A stretch of DNA of 64,000 nucleotides from Hafnia psychrotolerans (GTDB lineage Bacteria; Pseudomonadota; Gammaproteobacteria; Enterobacterales; Enterobacteriaceae). Under the pieces are notes generated by a model. The model worked only from the letters and a program-made list of their open reading frames with translations. It had not been told where the DNA came from and searched no databases. The DNA lies in contig NZ_BMFZ01000013.1 of NCBI RefSeq assembly GCF_014639435.1, positions 40,214-104,213 on the forward strand. Reading direction: 5' to 3'. The number at the start of each line of letters is the position of its first letter. The first letter of the stretch is position 1. A program made the position numbers and the translations under genes. Below are positions 44,540 to 53,931 of the stretch, piece by piece.

Positions 44540-46879
44540 TTATTTCGATGTATTCCGTAACAACCTCAGGGCGTTGGCGGTGACCAGCGCAGTGGCGCCC
44601 GAGTCGGCCAGCACCGCCAGCCATAACCCGGTCAGCCCCATCAGCGTGGTGACCAGAAAAATCGCTTTCAGCCCCAATGCAATAGTGATGTTCTGGCGGA
44701 TATTGACTCGTGTGGCCCGCGACAGGCTGATCATCTGGGCCAGCCCGCCAAGACGGTTGTGAGTCAACGCGGCATCCGCCGTTTCCAGAGCCACATCGGT
44801 CCCGCTGCCCATCGCAATGCCTATCCGCGCGGCTTTCATTGCCGGAGCGTCATTGATGCCGTCACCGACCATTGCCGTCAGGTTCAACAGACCAAGCTCG
44901 GTGACGGCCTGCACTTTATCCGCAGGCAATAAACCGGCCCGGTAATCAATGCCTAAGCGATCAGCAATGCTCTTGGCGGCTCTTGGGTTATCACCTGTCA
45001 GCATGACTGCCGAGATGCCTAAGGCTTTCAGTTCGGCCAAAGCGCTGACCGCGTCGTCACGCAGTTTGTCTTGCATGGCGATCAGTCCGATAACATTCCC
45101 TTCCTGAAGCACCGCGACGACTGTTTTTCCGGCTGATTCCCAGTCGGTAATTTGCTGTAGCCGTTCTACTGCCACGCCATTGTCCGCCAGATTTTTCGGT
45201 GCCAGCACCTGAACTTTTTTGCCCGACACGACCCCTTCGACGCCAGAACCGGCCAGAGCCCGGCGGTCTTGGGCACTCATGGGTAACGGATTTTTCTGTT
45301 TGGCTCGGGCAATGATGGCTAATGCCAGCGGATGATGCGAACCAGCCTCTACGGCGGCAGCCAGACTCAGCAACTCATTTTCACTGACGCCGTTCAGCGG
45401 CAGAATGTCAGTGACCTCCGGTTTACCTTCTGTCAGTGTGCCGGTTTTATCCAACGCGACGGTCCGGATCAATGCCAACTGCTCCAATGCGGCACCGCCC
45501 TTAATCAATGCACCTTGACGCGTTGCCGCGGCCAGTGCCGAAGTAATGGCGGCTGGAGTTGAAATAACTAACGCACAAGGACAACCAATCAACAGCAGCG
45601 TTAGCCCACGATAAATCCAGGTTTCCCATGACAAGCCCATCGCCAGCGGAGGGATCAAAATAACCAGCAGTGACATCAGCATAATGGCGGGCGTGTAGTA
45701 ACGGCTGAAGGTATCCAGGAAGCGTTCAATTGGGGCACGGCGTTCATCTGCTTCTTCAATCAGTTGCAGAATACGGTCAATGGCGCTGGCGCCGGGAGCT
45801 GAAGCAACATTGAGTCGAGCCACGCGATCGACACACAAACTCCCTGCCGGGACTTTTTCACCCGGATGGCGTTCCACCGGCACCGATTCACCGGTCAGCG
45901 CGCTTTCGTCGAAGCTGGCGGCAGAATCAAGCAGGATGGCGTCGGTAGGGAGGCGGCCACCGGCTGACACCTCGATAACATCGCCGGGTCGCAAGTCGGC
46001 GACCGGCACGCGGGATGACTGGCCTGCAACAATGCGCAACGCACTATCAGGGATCAGCGCCATCAGCGCTTTCACTCCGCTGCGCGCGCGGTCGGCGGCG
46101 AAAGACTCCAGCCGTTCACCAACCATAAACAGCAGCAGTACCATTGCCGCTTCCTCGGTGGCGCCAATGAATAATGCGCCTAACGCTGCGATACTCATCA
46201 GGGTTTCAATGGTGAAAGGAGAACCGGCACGGCCAGAACGTATGGCCTGCAACAAGACCGGCCACAGCCCGACCAATGTCGTGACCACAAAGGCGATTCT
46301 TCCCAGTGGCTGGCTGAACTGATCGACTACCCAACTACTCATCATCAACGCAATGAGGATCAGCAGCGGCGCGTATTCTTTCAGACGCGAAGTTTCGGCG
46401 GCGGCTTGATTCGATGGTTGAGTCAGTGATTGCAGCGTGAAACCGGCACTGATGACCGCTTTTTTTACGTCGTCGGAAACGTCACCTGCGGCACGGACCA
46501 GCAACTTCTCGGTGGCAAACTGGACTTTTACACGGTTAACCCCTGCGACGGCGCTGACGGCTTTTTCGATGGTACGTGCGCAGGCCGGGCAGTCCATCCC
46601 TGTCACTTTCCAGCTCAGTTGGCCGCTGGGGTCGTCGTCATCTGCGTCGCTGTCATCACTACCCGATGTTGGTGAGTGCTTACTGGGTTGTGGGCTGCCA
46701 CCGTCGGATGTGCAACAAGCCGATGCAATCAGTGGGGCTTTGTCGTTACAACAGCTGGCCGGATGTGGTTCGCTGTGAGTGACATCGGTGATTTTTTTAA
46801 TACGCAGCATGGCTGGTTTGGTGCACTTGCCGGACTGGCAACCGCAACCGGACGGAGAAAATTTACGTGGCTGAAGCAT
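44540..46879 (-). CDS. zntA: Zn(II)/Cd(II)/Pb(II)-exporting P1B-type ATPase
   Basis: Pumps zinc, cadmium and lead out of the cytoplasm. The start at 46879 (MLQPRKFSPSGCGCQSGKC) has the site CAGGAG 6 bases upstream and gives 779 residues. The upstream ATG at 46912 sits right after the -10 element and would not be transcribed. Motifs: Cys-rich N terminus, metal-binding domain GMDCPACARTIEK, phosphatase region LTGES, CPC in IGCPCALVIS, phosphorylation site ALDKTGTLTEG, HP in GSHHPLAL, and GDGINDAPA. The 60-residue Cys/Ser/Asp-rich stretch before the CxxC domain is longer than in E. coli (732 residues). Confidence 0.95.
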   Translation of the reverse strand: MLQPRKFSPSGCGCQSGKCTKPAMLRIKKITDVTHSEPHPASCCNDKAPLIASACCTSDGGSPQPSKHSPTSGSDDSDADDDDPSGQLSWKVTGMDCPACARTIEKAVSAVAGVNRVKVQFATEKLLVRAAGDVSDDVKKAVISAGFTLQSLTQPSNQAAAETSRLKEYAPLLILIALMMSSWVVDQFSQPLGRIAFVVTTLVGLWPVLLQAIRSGRAGSPFTIETLMSIAALGALFIGATEEAAMVLLLFMVGERLESFAADRARSGVKALMALIPDSALRIVAGQSSRVPVADLRPGDVIEVSAGGRLPTDAILLDSAASFDESALTGESVPVERHPGEKVPAGSLCVDRVARLNVASAPGASAIDRILQLIEEADERRAPIERFLDTFSRYYTPAIMLMSLLVILIPPLAMGLSWETWIYRGLTLLLIGCPCALVISTPAAITSALAAATRQGALIKGGAALEQLALIRTVALDKTGTLTEGKPEVTDILPLNGVSENELLSLAAAVEAGSHHPLALAIIARAKQKNPLPMSAQDRRALAGSGVEGVVSGKKVQVLAPKNLADNGVAVERLQQITDWESAGKTVVAVLQEGNVIGLIAMQDKLRDDAVSALAELKALGISAVMLTGDNPRAAKSIADRLGIDYRAGLLPADKVQAVTELGLLNLTAMVGDGINDAPAMKAARIGIAMGSGTDVALETADAALTHNRLGGLAQMISLSRATRVNIRQNITIALGLKAIFLVTTLMGLTGLWLAVLADSGATALVTANALRLLRNTSK

Positions 46880-46914
46880 ACGGGCTCCTGTCGGAACAGC
46901 GTTAAGTTGCATTC

Positions 46915-46946
46915 AGTCTACAGCTTGGAGTTAACTCCAAGGTCAA
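46915..46946 (-). promoter_or_regulatory. ZntR-controlled zntA promoter
   Basis: On the minus strand -35 TTGACC (46946-46941) and -10 TAGACT (46920-46915) are separated by 20 bases. The spacer is filled by the 18-bp perfect palindrome CTTGGAGTTAACTCCAAG (46924-46941). An overlong spacer with a centred palindrome is the mark of MerR-family activation, here by ZntR. Confidence 0.9.
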
Positions 46947-46971
46947 GAGAAAAATAACCTGGGAAATAAAA

Positions 46972-46993
46972 AGGCGAAACCGGGGTTTCGCCT
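46972..46993 (-). terminator. Terminator of the rsmD-yhhL-yhhN operon
   Basis: AGGCGAAACC (46972-46981) pairs with GGTTTCGCCT (46984-46993). On the minus strand it is followed by TTTTTATTT. It separates yhhN from the zntA promoter. Confidence 0.88.
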
Positions 46994-47004
46994 GAAGAGA
47001 GGAC

Positions 47005-47631
47005 TTAGAGATAAAGTGAGCGAACAATCAGGAAATGGCCGCCAAAGTAGCAGGCCGCGACAATGGCATCAGCTGCACGGAATTTAAAACGATAGCGGCT
47101 GGTCAGCCAAAAAATATTGCCGAGTAGCAACAACAGCGTGCCGCACAACAGCGAAAACGCCAGATCGGTGCTGCGGGCAAAATATTGCTCACCGGCCAGC
47201 CAGACCATCAGTAAGGTCATCGCAATGTAAAGGGATACCGCCCAGCGCATTTCTGCCAGCCGTGACCAGATAACCGCCAGTAACGCTGCGCCGATAACGA
47301 TCAGTGCTACAGGCAACGGCCAAAAAAACGTCAGTGTCATCTGACTGGCGAAACTCAAGGTATAGAGCAAATTCGACAGGAAAAAGGCCCCAATCGCATA
47401 AAGAAAACGCTCTTCTGGTAGCAACAGTAGGCCATCAGCGACCAGGGTTGCGGCCAGACCAAGCAGGATCAGGTAGCTATAAACATTCAGAACCGGCGCT
47501 TGCCAAGCGAGCAGCAGAAGTAGCAAAAGCGTGAGCGGTTTGAACAACCAGCGCTGCCAGCGTGGACCGCGGTAACTGGCATCGACAAACAGCCAGCCTG
47601 AGAAAAACACAGCAAGTAATGGCCAACTCAT
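47005..47631 (-). CDS. yhhN: YhhN, lysoplasmalogenase-family (TMEM86-like) membrane protein
   Basis: A 208-residue, about eight-span inner-membrane protein, the same length as E. coli YhhN. The family includes vertebrate lysoplasmalogenase TMEM86B, but bacterial function is not established. Segments such as [43 protein letters not shown] hold the conserved Asp and Glu. It follows yhhL after 68 bases; the DUF2500 gene yhhM, present between them in E. coli, is missing. Confidence 0.9.
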   Translation of the reverse strand: MSWPLLAVFFSGWLFVDASYRGPRWQRWLFKPLTLLLLLLLAWQAPVLNVYSYLILLGLAATLVADGLLLLPEERFLYAIGAFFLSNLLYTLSFASQMTLTFFWPLPVALIVIGAALLAVIWSRLAEMRWAVSLYIAMTLLMVWLAGEQYFARSTDLAFSLLCGTLLLLLGNIFWLTSRYRFKFRAADAIVAACYFGGHFLIVRSLYL

Positions 47632-47699
47632 TGTTTATCCTTTTTTTAGAAAAATGTAAGCAAGGTCAATGCCTGTAAGGAAAGGTCTTGCTGCATGAT

Positions 47700-47975
47700 T
47701 TACCGTTTTGGCAGTGGCGGTTGCTTTTTCTGCCACGCCAACAATTCAAACACGCCGAACAGGAAAATCCTCAGTTGTAACCAGCCGCCGATTTTGGTCG
47801 GCTCCTTCCCCTGAGTCGCTTTGAGCAGCATGACCTGTAAACCATGCATGAAGAACATGAAGACCATTGCCACATCCAGAAAGTATTTCATCGGTTTTGG
47901 AAATGGGTGAATGAGGTTCAACAGCAAGAAACCCCAGATGCACAGCATTAATAAGCGGCCAACATTTATTAACAT
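47700..47975 (-). CDS. yhhL: YhhL, DUF1145 family membrane protein
   Basis: A 91-residue protein with two or three hydrophobic segments (INVGRLLMLCIWGFLLLNLI; YFLDVAMVFMFFMHGLQVMLL; LRIFLFGVFELLAWQKK). Function unknown. The start at 47975 (MLINVGRLLMLC) lies 1 base after the rsmD stop; the open frame runs to 48035 inside rsmD. Always found next to rsmD in enterobacteria. Confidence 0.88.
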   Translation of the reverse strand: MLINVGRLLMLCIWGFLLLNLIHPFPKPMKYFLDVAMVFMFFMHGLQVMLLKATQGKEPTKIGGWLQLRIFLFGVFELLAWQKKQPPLPKR

Positions 47976-47976
47976 T

Positions 47977-48582
47977 TTACTGCTCCTGTTCGCCAGATGT
48001 CGGCGAGGTATCGCGATGATAAAGACGGTAGGCAACCTGCCCGGCGACCTTCTCCCGGTGCAGTCGCCAGTTGACGGGCACCGGGATCACGCCGTGTTCT
48101 ACTTCCGCTTCGACATAAATCCAGGCTTCATCCGCCAACCAGCCATTTTGTTCCAGCAGAACCAGCGTCTCTAGCAAAATGCCTTTACGAAACGGAGGAT
48201 CGACAAATACCACGTCAAACGGCGTGCCGTTTTTTGCCAGCCAGTTGAGCGTGTTGGTATTCACCACCTTCGCATCACTGACATTGAGCAGCGCCAGATT
48301 TTTCTCCAGTTGTTGGGCTACCGGACGTTCGAACTCCAGCAACGTGGCATTGGCCGCATAGCGCGACAGCGCTTCAAGGCCCAGCGCACCGCTTCCGGCG
48401 AAGCAGTCCAGACATTGCGCACCCCGGATCACCGGCGCCAACCAGTTGAACAGAGTTTCGCGTACGCGATCTGTGGTCGGTCGCAGGCCCGGGCTGTTAG
48501 GGACCGGCAGTTTACGTCCACGCCATTGACCACCAATCAGTCGGATCTGGCCTGCCGCAGGAGTGTTGGGTTTTTTAGCCAT
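47977..48582 (-). CDS. rsmD: 16S rRNA (guanine(966)-N(2))-methyltransferase
   Basis: Methylates G966 of 16S rRNA with SAM. The start at 48582 (MAKKPNTPAAGQIRLIGGQW) gives 201 residues. Motifs: GLRPTTDRVRETLFNWL, SAM site CLDCFAGSGALGLEAL, and catalytic VFVDPPFRKG. The open frame runs to 48624, but the family start is here. Divergent from ftsY and first gene of rsmD-yhhL-yhhN. Confidence 0.94.
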   Translation of the reverse strand: MAKKPNTPAAGQIRLIGGQWRGRKLPVPNSPGLRPTTDRVRETLFNWLAPVIRGAQCLDCFAGSGALGLEALSRYAANATLLEFERPVAQQLEKNLALLNVSDAKVVNTNTLNWLAKNGTPFDVVFVDPPFRKGILLETLVLLEQNGWLADEAWIYVEAEVEHGVIPVPVNWRLHREKVAGQVAYRLYHRDTSPTSGEQEQ

Positions 48583-48807
48583 AGCTCGCTTCAATAGTAC
48601 GCTACCGTTATGGCAGCATTGCAAATCAATTGGGGGCTATTCTACCGGTGTGTCGGTCTGCGGCAAATATTTAACATTCCCGATTGAATACCCTACGCAA
48701 ATCAACATGCGGGTGTGTAGGCCTTATTGGAAAGTGATAGACTGCAACGCATTACCTTATTAACAATCCGTTCGCCCTGAATCCACGGCGAGGAGTGAAG
48801 TTGTAAA

Positions 48808-50226
48808 ATGGCAAAAGATAAAAAGCGCGGATTTTTCTCTTGGTTCGGCCGTGGCCGTCAGGAAGAAGAACAGCAGAAAGAAGAGACCAACGTTGAACCC
48901 TCAGTGGTCGAAGAACACTCCGCGAAATCGCATGATGCTTCTGTTTCAGAAGAGCAGCCGGTCAAGACCGGATCTCATGTCGAACCACAGGAAGTCGCTA
49001 CAGAGATCGAGCCTGTTGATGAAACTCTTCATCAGGTTCCTATTGAACCTGCCGCCAAAGAGTCGGCTGCCGTTGAACTGGCTGAAGAGATTGTTGCCGT
49101 TACGGAACAGGTTGTTGAAGCGCAGCATGACCATTTTGTTGAATCTGAAGCGGAGATCGCCGCCGATGAACAGCAGGATGAAATTGATATCGTTGACGAC
49201 CGTCTTGCTGATGAGCCGCAGCCGGTAGTGTTGGATCCTATCGTGACTTTGTCTTCGCTTGACAACAATTTGTCAGCCGTTGAAACCGAACAACAACGCC
49301 CGACCAAAGAGGGCTTTTTTGCGCGGCTGAAACGTAGCCTGGTTAAAACAAAAGAGAATCTGGGATCCGGCTTCGTTGGTTTGTTCCGCGGTAAGAAGAT
49401 CGACGACGATCTTTTCGATGAGCTGGAAGAGCAGTTGATCATCGCCGACGTGGGTGTTGAAACCACGCGTAAAATTATTACGTCACTGACTGAACATGCC
49501 AGCCGCAAGCAGTTAAAAGATGCGGAAGCGCTGTATGGCAAGCTGAAGGCAGAAATGTCTGAAATTTTGGCTAAAGTTGACCAGCCATTGGATGTCAGCG
49601 GCAAAACGCCCTTCGTGATTCTGATGGTCGGCGTCAATGGTGTGGGGAAAACCACCACCATCGGCAAAATGGCGCGTCAGTTTCAAGCGCAGGGCAAATC
49701 AGTCATGCTGGCGGCGGGTGACACCTTCCGTGCCGCGGCGGTTGAACAGCTGCAAGTCTGGGGCCAACGTAACAAGATCCCGGTGATTGCGCAGCATACC
49801 GGTGCGGATTCCGCCTCGGTGATTTTTGACGCTATCCAGGCCGCTAAGGCCCGTAATATTGACGTGTTAATTGCGGATACCGCCGGGCGTTTGCAGAATA
49901 AAACGCACCTGATGGAAGAGCTGAAGAAGATTGTCCGCGTCATGAAAAAACTAGACGAGGATGCCCCTCATGAGGTTATGCTGACGCTTGATGCCAGCAC
50001 CGGTCAGAATGCGGTCAGTCAGGCGAAACTCTTCAATGAAACCGTTGGTCTGACCGGCATTACCTTGACTAAACTGGATGGTACCGCCAAGGGCGGTGTG
50101 ATATTCGCGATTGCCGATCAGTTCGAAATCCCTATCCGTTATATCGGTGTGGGTGAAGGCATTGAAGATTTGCGGCCGTTTAAGGCTGACGATTTTATTG
50201 AGGCACTTTTTGCCCGAGAGGATTAA
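48808..50226 (+). CDS. ftsY: Signal recognition particle receptor FtsY
   Basis: GTPase that docks SRP-ribosome complexes at the membrane. The 472-residue product starts with a basic patch (AKDKKRGFFSWFGRGRQ), then a long acidic A domain (about 20-165, rich in Glu, Val and Asp), then the NG domain: helical N part (about 170-260) and GTPase with GVNGVGKTTTIGK (about 274-286), DTFRAAAVEQL, DTAGRLQ and TKLDGTAKGG. GAGGAGTG precedes the start. First gene of ftsYEX. Confidence 0.96.
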   Translation: MAKDKKRGFFSWFGRGRQEEEQQKEETNVEPSVVEEHSAKSHDASVSEEQPVKTGSHVEPQEVATEIEPVDETLHQVPIEPAAKESAAVELAEEIVAVTEQVVEAQHDHFVESEAEIAADEQQDEIDIVDDRLADEPQPVVLDPIVTLSSLDNNLSAVETEQQRPTKEGFFARLKRSLVKTKENLGSGFVGLFRGKKIDDDLFDELEEQLIIADVGVETTRKIITSLTEHASRKQLKDAEALYGKLKAEMSEILAKVDQPLDVSGKTPFVILMVGVNGVGKTTTIGKMARQFQAQGKSVMLAAGDTFRAAAVEQLQVWGQRNKIPVIAQHTGADSASVIFDAIQAAKARNIDVLIADTAGRLQNKTHLMEELKKIVRVMKKLDEDAPHEVMLTLDASTGQNAVSQAKLFNETVGLTGITLTKLDGTAKGGVIFAIADQFEIPIRYIGVGEGIEDLRPFKADDFIEALFARED

Positions 50227-50231
50227 TACGG

Positions 50232-50903
50232 ATGATTCGCTTTGAACAGGTCAGTAAAGCTTATCTAGGCGGGCGACAGGCGCTGCAGGGCGTTGATTTT
50301 CACATCCAGCAAGCTGAAATGGTTTTTCTGACCGGCCATTCTGGTGCGGGTAAAAGTACCCTACTGAAACTGATTTGTGGAATTGAACGCCCAAGCGCCG
50401 GGCACATTTTGTTCGGCGGGCATGATATCAGTCGTCTAAAATCGCGTGAAGTGCCGTTTTTACGCCGTCAGATTGGCATGATTTTCCAGGACCACCATCT
50501 GCTGCTGGATCGCACGGTGTACGACAACGTGGCTATGCCGCTTGTCATCGCGGGTGCCAGCAGTGAGGATATCCGACGCCGCGTCTCTGCGGCGCTGGAT
50601 AAAGTCGGCCTACTCGATAAAGCCAAAAACTTCCCGATCCAGCTCTCCGGTGGTGAACAACAGCGCGTGGGCATCGCCCGTGCGGTGGTGAACAAACCGT
50701 CGGTTTTACTGGCTGATGAACCGACAGGTAACCTTGACGATGCGCTGTCAGAAGGCATTTTGCGCCTATTTGAAGAGTTCAACCGCGTCGGCGTGACCGT
50801 TTTGATGGCAACCCATGACATGACACTTATTGCTCGTCGTAATTACCGCACGCTGACGTTGAGTCAGGGTCGCATGGTAGGAGGCGCGCGCCATGGTCAA
50901 TAG
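50232..50903 (+). CDS. ftsE: Cell division ATP-binding protein FtsE
   Basis: ABC ATPase that with FtsX controls septal amidase activation through EnvC. The 223-residue product has Walker [13 protein letters not shown] (about 36-47), signature [14 protein letters not shown], and Walker [13 protein letters not shown]. It starts 5 bases after ftsY and overlaps ftsX by 11 bases. Confidence 0.96.
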   Translation: MIRFEQVSKAYLGGRQALQGVDFHIQQAEMVFLTGHSGAGKSTLLKLICGIERPSAGHILFGGHDISRLKSREVPFLRRQIGMIFQDHHLLLDRTVYDNVAMPLVIAGASSEDIRRRVSAALDKVGLLDKAKNFPIQLSGGEQQRVGIARAVVNKPSVLLADEPTGNLDDALSEGILRLFEEFNRVGVTVLMATHDMTLIARRNYRTLTLSQGRMVGGARHGQ

Positions 50904-51873
50904 TCCAAATCCAGCGAAAACCGCCAAAAGCGCACGTGACGCCAAAAGCAAAGCGCTACAGGGTGGCTGGCGTGAACAGTGGCGCTATGCATGGATTAAC
51001 GCCCTGGCGGACATGATGCGCCAGCCGCTGGCGACACTGCTTACCGTAATGGTGATAGCGATTTCCCTGACATTACCCAGCGTCTGTTATCTGGTGTGGA
51101 AAAACGTCAGCACAGCCGCTGAGCAGTGGTATCCGACGCCACAGCTGACGGTATATCTCGATAAGGCGCTGGACGACAACGCAGCGGAAAATGTCATTAA
51201 GGCATTGAAAGCGGAAGCCGGTGTCGAGAAAGTTAACTATTTATCGCGTGATGAAGCCATGGGTGAGTTCCGCAACTGGTCTGGTTTCGGCGGTGCAATG
51301 GATATGCTGGAACAGAATCCGTTGCCTGCGGTGGCCATCATCACCCCGAAAATGAATTTCCAGGACTCCAACACGCTTAACACCTTACGCGATCGTGTGG
51401 CGGCGGTGCAGGGGGTTGATGAGGTTCGCATGGATGACAGCTGGTTTGCACGGCTGGCTGCGCTGACCGGGCTGGTTGGGCAGGTTGCTGCGATGATTGG
51501 CGTACTGATGATTGTGGCGGTATTTCTGGTGATTGGTAACAGTGTACGGCTGAGTATCTTCAGCCGCCGCGACACCATCAATGTGATGAAACTGATCGGC
51601 GCTACCGATGGCTTTATTTTGCGGCCATTCCTCAATGGCGGCGCGATGCTCGGTTTCTGTGGTGCATTGCTGTCACTGATCCTTTCCGAAGCGCTGGTAC
51701 TGCGACTGGAAAGCGTAGTAACCCAGGTGGCAAAAGTCTTCGGCACCACCTTTGACTTGCATGGTCTTGCGTGGGATGAAAGCCTGCTGCTGCTGTTGAT
51801 TTCCGCGATGATTGGCTGGATTGCAGCCTGGCTGGCCACGGTGCAACATTTACGGCGATTTACACCACAATAG
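50893..51873 (+). CDS. ftsX: Cell division protein FtsX
   Basis: Membrane partner of FtsE that relays ATP hydrolysis to periplasmic EnvC. A 326-residue, four-span protein: first span at about 52-75 ([23 protein letters not shown]), a periplasmic domain (about 80-190), then three spans in the C-terminal half. The basic N terminus ([18 protein letters not shown]) is cytoplasmic. Last gene of ftsYEX. Confidence 0.95.
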   Translation: MVNSPNPAKTAKSARDAKSKALQGGWREQWRYAWINALADMMRQPLATLLTVMVIAISLTLPSVCYLVWKNVSTAAEQWYPTPQLTVYLDKALDDNAAENVIKALKAEAGVEKVNYLSRDEAMGEFRNWSGFGGAMDMLEQNPLPAVAIITPKMNFQDSNTLNTLRDRVAAVQGVDEVRMDDSWFARLAALTGLVGQVAAMIGVLMIVAVFLVIGNSVRLSIFSRRDTINVMKLIGATDGFILRPFLNGGAMLGFCGALLSLILSEALVLRLESVVTQVAKVFGTTFDLHGLAWDESLLLLLISAMIGWIAAWLATVQHLRRFTPQ

Positions 51874-51888
51874 CGATTTTTTGATATA

Positions 51889-51927
51889 CTCTTCCCCGGC
51901 TGCAAAGGATCCTGCACAGGGGAAGAG
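51889..51927 (+). other. Inverted repeat after ftsX
   Basis: CTCTTCCCC (51889-51897) and GGGGAAGAG (51919-51927) form a perfect 9-bp stem. The loop contains TGCA...TGCA around AGGATCCT, another palindrome. There is no T-run, so it is more likely an mRNA 3' structure or protein site than a simple terminator. The rest of the 351-base ftsX/rpoH gap should hold the several rpoH promoters; none could be assigned with confidence. Confidence 0.5.
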
Positions 51928-52224
51928 CCAGATTAGTGCTCGATCATTACGCCCTTACATCTCTTCTTCCCCGAAAGCACGAATTCCCTATCCTGTCGTC
52001 CGTTCGTCACATACAGTCGCTATGCTGTTGCGTTGAACGATGAACTTTATGTAAAATTAGTGGTCCTAGTAGCGGTAAAAGAACCAACGAAATTTAGAAC
52101 AAACTGGCAGTAAAATATGAAGGGCTCTGCGTTGTTTTGTTAGTCCGCCCAATGAGGCGAGCGGTATTCACTCCGCAGCAACGCAGTATAAAACCTGCAT
52201 TACGTCATACATGAGAGGCTTTGA

Positions 52225-53082
52225 ATGACCAAAGAAATGCGAACTTTAGCATTAGTACCCCAAGGTAGTCTGGAAGCCTATGTGCGGGCCGCCAACACTT
52301 ATCCGATGCTGACGGCTGAGGAAGAACGGGAGCTGGCTGAACGGCTGCATTACGACGGTGACCTGGAAGCAGCGAAACATCTGATCCTGTCTCACCTGCG
52401 CTTTGTTGCTCACATTGCCCGCAACTATTCAGGTTACGGTCTGCCACAGGCTGACCTTATCCAGGAAGGCAACATCGGCCTGATGAAAGCGGTTCGTCGC
52501 TTTAATCCGGAAGTCGGTGTGCGTTTGGTCTCCTTTGCGGTGCATTGGATTAAAGCGGAAATTCACGAATATGTGCTGCGTAACTGGCGCATCGTGAAGG
52601 TCGCGACCACAAAAGCGCAACGCAAGTTGTTCTTCAACTTGCGTAAAAACAAGCAGCGTCTTGGCTGGTTTAGTCACGATGAAGTAGAACACGTTGCCCG
52701 CGAACTGGGTGTCACCAGTAAAGACGTTATGGAAATGGAATCACGTATGGCCGCCCAGGACATGACGTTTGATCCCGCTCCTGATGACGAACCGCGCGAT
52801 GGCGCTGCCATGGCGCCGATGCTTTATCTGCAAGATAAAAGCTCTGACTTTGCAGAAAGTATCGAGGAAGACAACTGGGATAGCGACGCCGCAGATAAAT
52901 TGAGTAGCGCGATGGAAGGTTTGGATGAGCGTAGTCAGGATATAATCCGTGCGCGCTGGTTAGATGACGACAGCAAATCTACCCTGCAGGAACTGGCAGA
53001 CAAGTACGGTGTATCCGCAGAACGTGTTCGTCAGTTAGAAAAGAACGCGATGAAAAAACTGCGTGTGGCAATCGAAGCCTGA
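52225..53082 (+). CDS. rpoH: Heat-shock sigma factor sigma-32
   Basis: Directs RNA polymerase to heat-shock promoters. The product has 285 residues. Region 2 (about 52-125) contains the nearly invariant [20 protein letters not shown], and the RpoH box [10 protein letters not shown] follows (about 131-140). Region 4 has the helix-turn-helix [29 protein letters not shown]. In E. coli the 5' coding region folds into an RNA thermometer; the conserved start ATGACCAAAGAAATGCGAAC suggests the same here, but the fold was not computed. Terminator follows. Confidence 0.97.
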   Translation: MTKEMRTLALVPQGSLEAYVRAANTYPMLTAEEERELAERLHYDGDLEAAKHLILSHLRFVAHIARNYSGYGLPQADLIQEGNIGLMKAVRRFNPEVGVRLVSFAVHWIKAEIHEYVLRNWRIVKVATTKAQRKLFFNLRKNKQRLGWFSHDEVEHVARELGVTSKDVMEMESRMAAQDMTFDPAPDDEPRDGAAMAPMLYLQDKSSDFAESIEEDNWDSDAADKLSSAMEGLDERSQDIIRARWLDDDSKSTLQELADKYGVSAERVRQLEKNAMKKLRVAIEA

Positions 53083-53100
53083 TAAACCTTGTTTCTGAAG

Positions 53101-53129
53101 GAAAAAGCGACCTGCGGGTCGTTTTTTTT
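53101..53129 (+). terminator. rpoH terminator
   Basis: CGACC-TGCG-GGTCG forms the core of a stem extended by AAAAA/TTTTT, followed by a run of eight T. It begins 18 bases after the rpoH stop. Confidence 0.88.
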
Positions 53130-53149
53130 ATGCCGGAGCTCAATGCTGC

Positions 53150-53530
53150 CTAGTTCTTCTTCCAGACACTCCCTTCAAGAGAAAAACCACATGCCTGCAT
53201 GAATGCTGCAGTGACGGCATCGCCATCTGTTTTCATCTCCCAGCTTTTCACCTGTGGCAACTGCGCCTGCAGATCTTCAATCAGATACAACCCGACACCA
53301 CGTCGGCGCGTAACTTCCCGCACAAACAAATCGCTGAGTTCGCCATGATCTCCGCTGAGGTTGATTTTAACCGCACCCAGAATGCGTTCATTAAACACGG
53401 CGGCGAATAACATGCGGTTGTTCGTCAGGCTGGCTTGCCAGTCACTTTCGGTTTGCTCAGGCCAGATTTTTGCCAGATCGATCAGGTCCTGAGCGCTGAG
53501 CGTCGTCAACTTTTCAATGGTTAATTTCAT
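53150..53530 (-). CDS. panM: PanM (PanZ), aspartate decarboxylase maturation factor
   Basis: GNAT-fold protein that triggers self-cleavage of pro-PanD and couples it to CoA levels. The start at 53530 (MKLTIEKLTTLSAQD) gives 126 residues (E. coli 127); the open frame runs to 53587. The acetyl-CoA-binding loop is REVTRRRGVGLYLIEDL (about 67-83), the standard RRRGVG signature. Convergent with rpoH, as in E. coli. Confidence 0.92.
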   Translation of the reverse strand: MKLTIEKLTTLSAQDLIDLAKIWPEQTESDWQASLTNNRMLFAAVFNERILGAVKINLSGDHGELSDLFVREVTRRRGVGLYLIEDLQAQLPQVKSWEMKTDGDAVTAAFMQACGFSLEGSVWKKN

Positions 53531-53931
53531 GATTTTGGGTGCATAGAAAAAGAGATTTTCAGTGTAGCGGATCGTCCCGTCACGCATGCGTAACTTTTTT
53601 TGTACAGTAACAGGTTGAAAACTTTTTCAACGATCCCTGTATAAGCGATAAATGTTGGCTTTAAAGGACAAAGCCAGCGTTAACTGCTTAGTTCTGTGTC
53701 AATATCCGAGTTAACACCCAAATATAATTCTGTTTACACCTATTGTTTCTGAGTACATCATTTGATTTGCAGCAGAAAATTCCTGTTTAATAATATGAAA
53801 TATAAAGTTTTATTGAAAAATAAGGCGCCATAAGCCTCTAACGCATTATTAGTTATAAGAAAATTATTAGTTGATGATGTTTTAAGCAGGTGCAAAACAA
53901 TATACACATCACACACAAATGGGGTATCAGG
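53531..53931. promoter_or_regulatory. panM/liv divergent promoter region
   Basis: This 401-base A+T-rich stretch has the perfect palindrome GTTGAAAA-CT-TTTTCAAC (53614-53631) and a hairpin TGGCTTT...AAAGCCA (53656-53676). Long A+T-rich leaders before liv genes are the target of Lrp in E. coli; no defined Lrp site could be marked here. The liv ribosome-binding region is GGGG about 9 bases before 53932. Confidence 0.45.

Noticed and set aside
45780-46322. 180-codon frame antisense to zntA
   Set aside because: Shadow of the third-position bias of zntA; no start signal and no recognisable product.
46880-46912. Upstream ATG at 46912 as the zntA start
   Set aside because: It lies two bases after the -10 element, before the expected transcript start, and has no ribosome-binding site.
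49032-49667. 211-codon frame antisense to ftsY
   Set aside because: It mirrors the acidic repeat-like A domain and the GTPase part of FtsY; Ser-rich low-complexity product with no domain, no ribosome-binding site, no neighbours.
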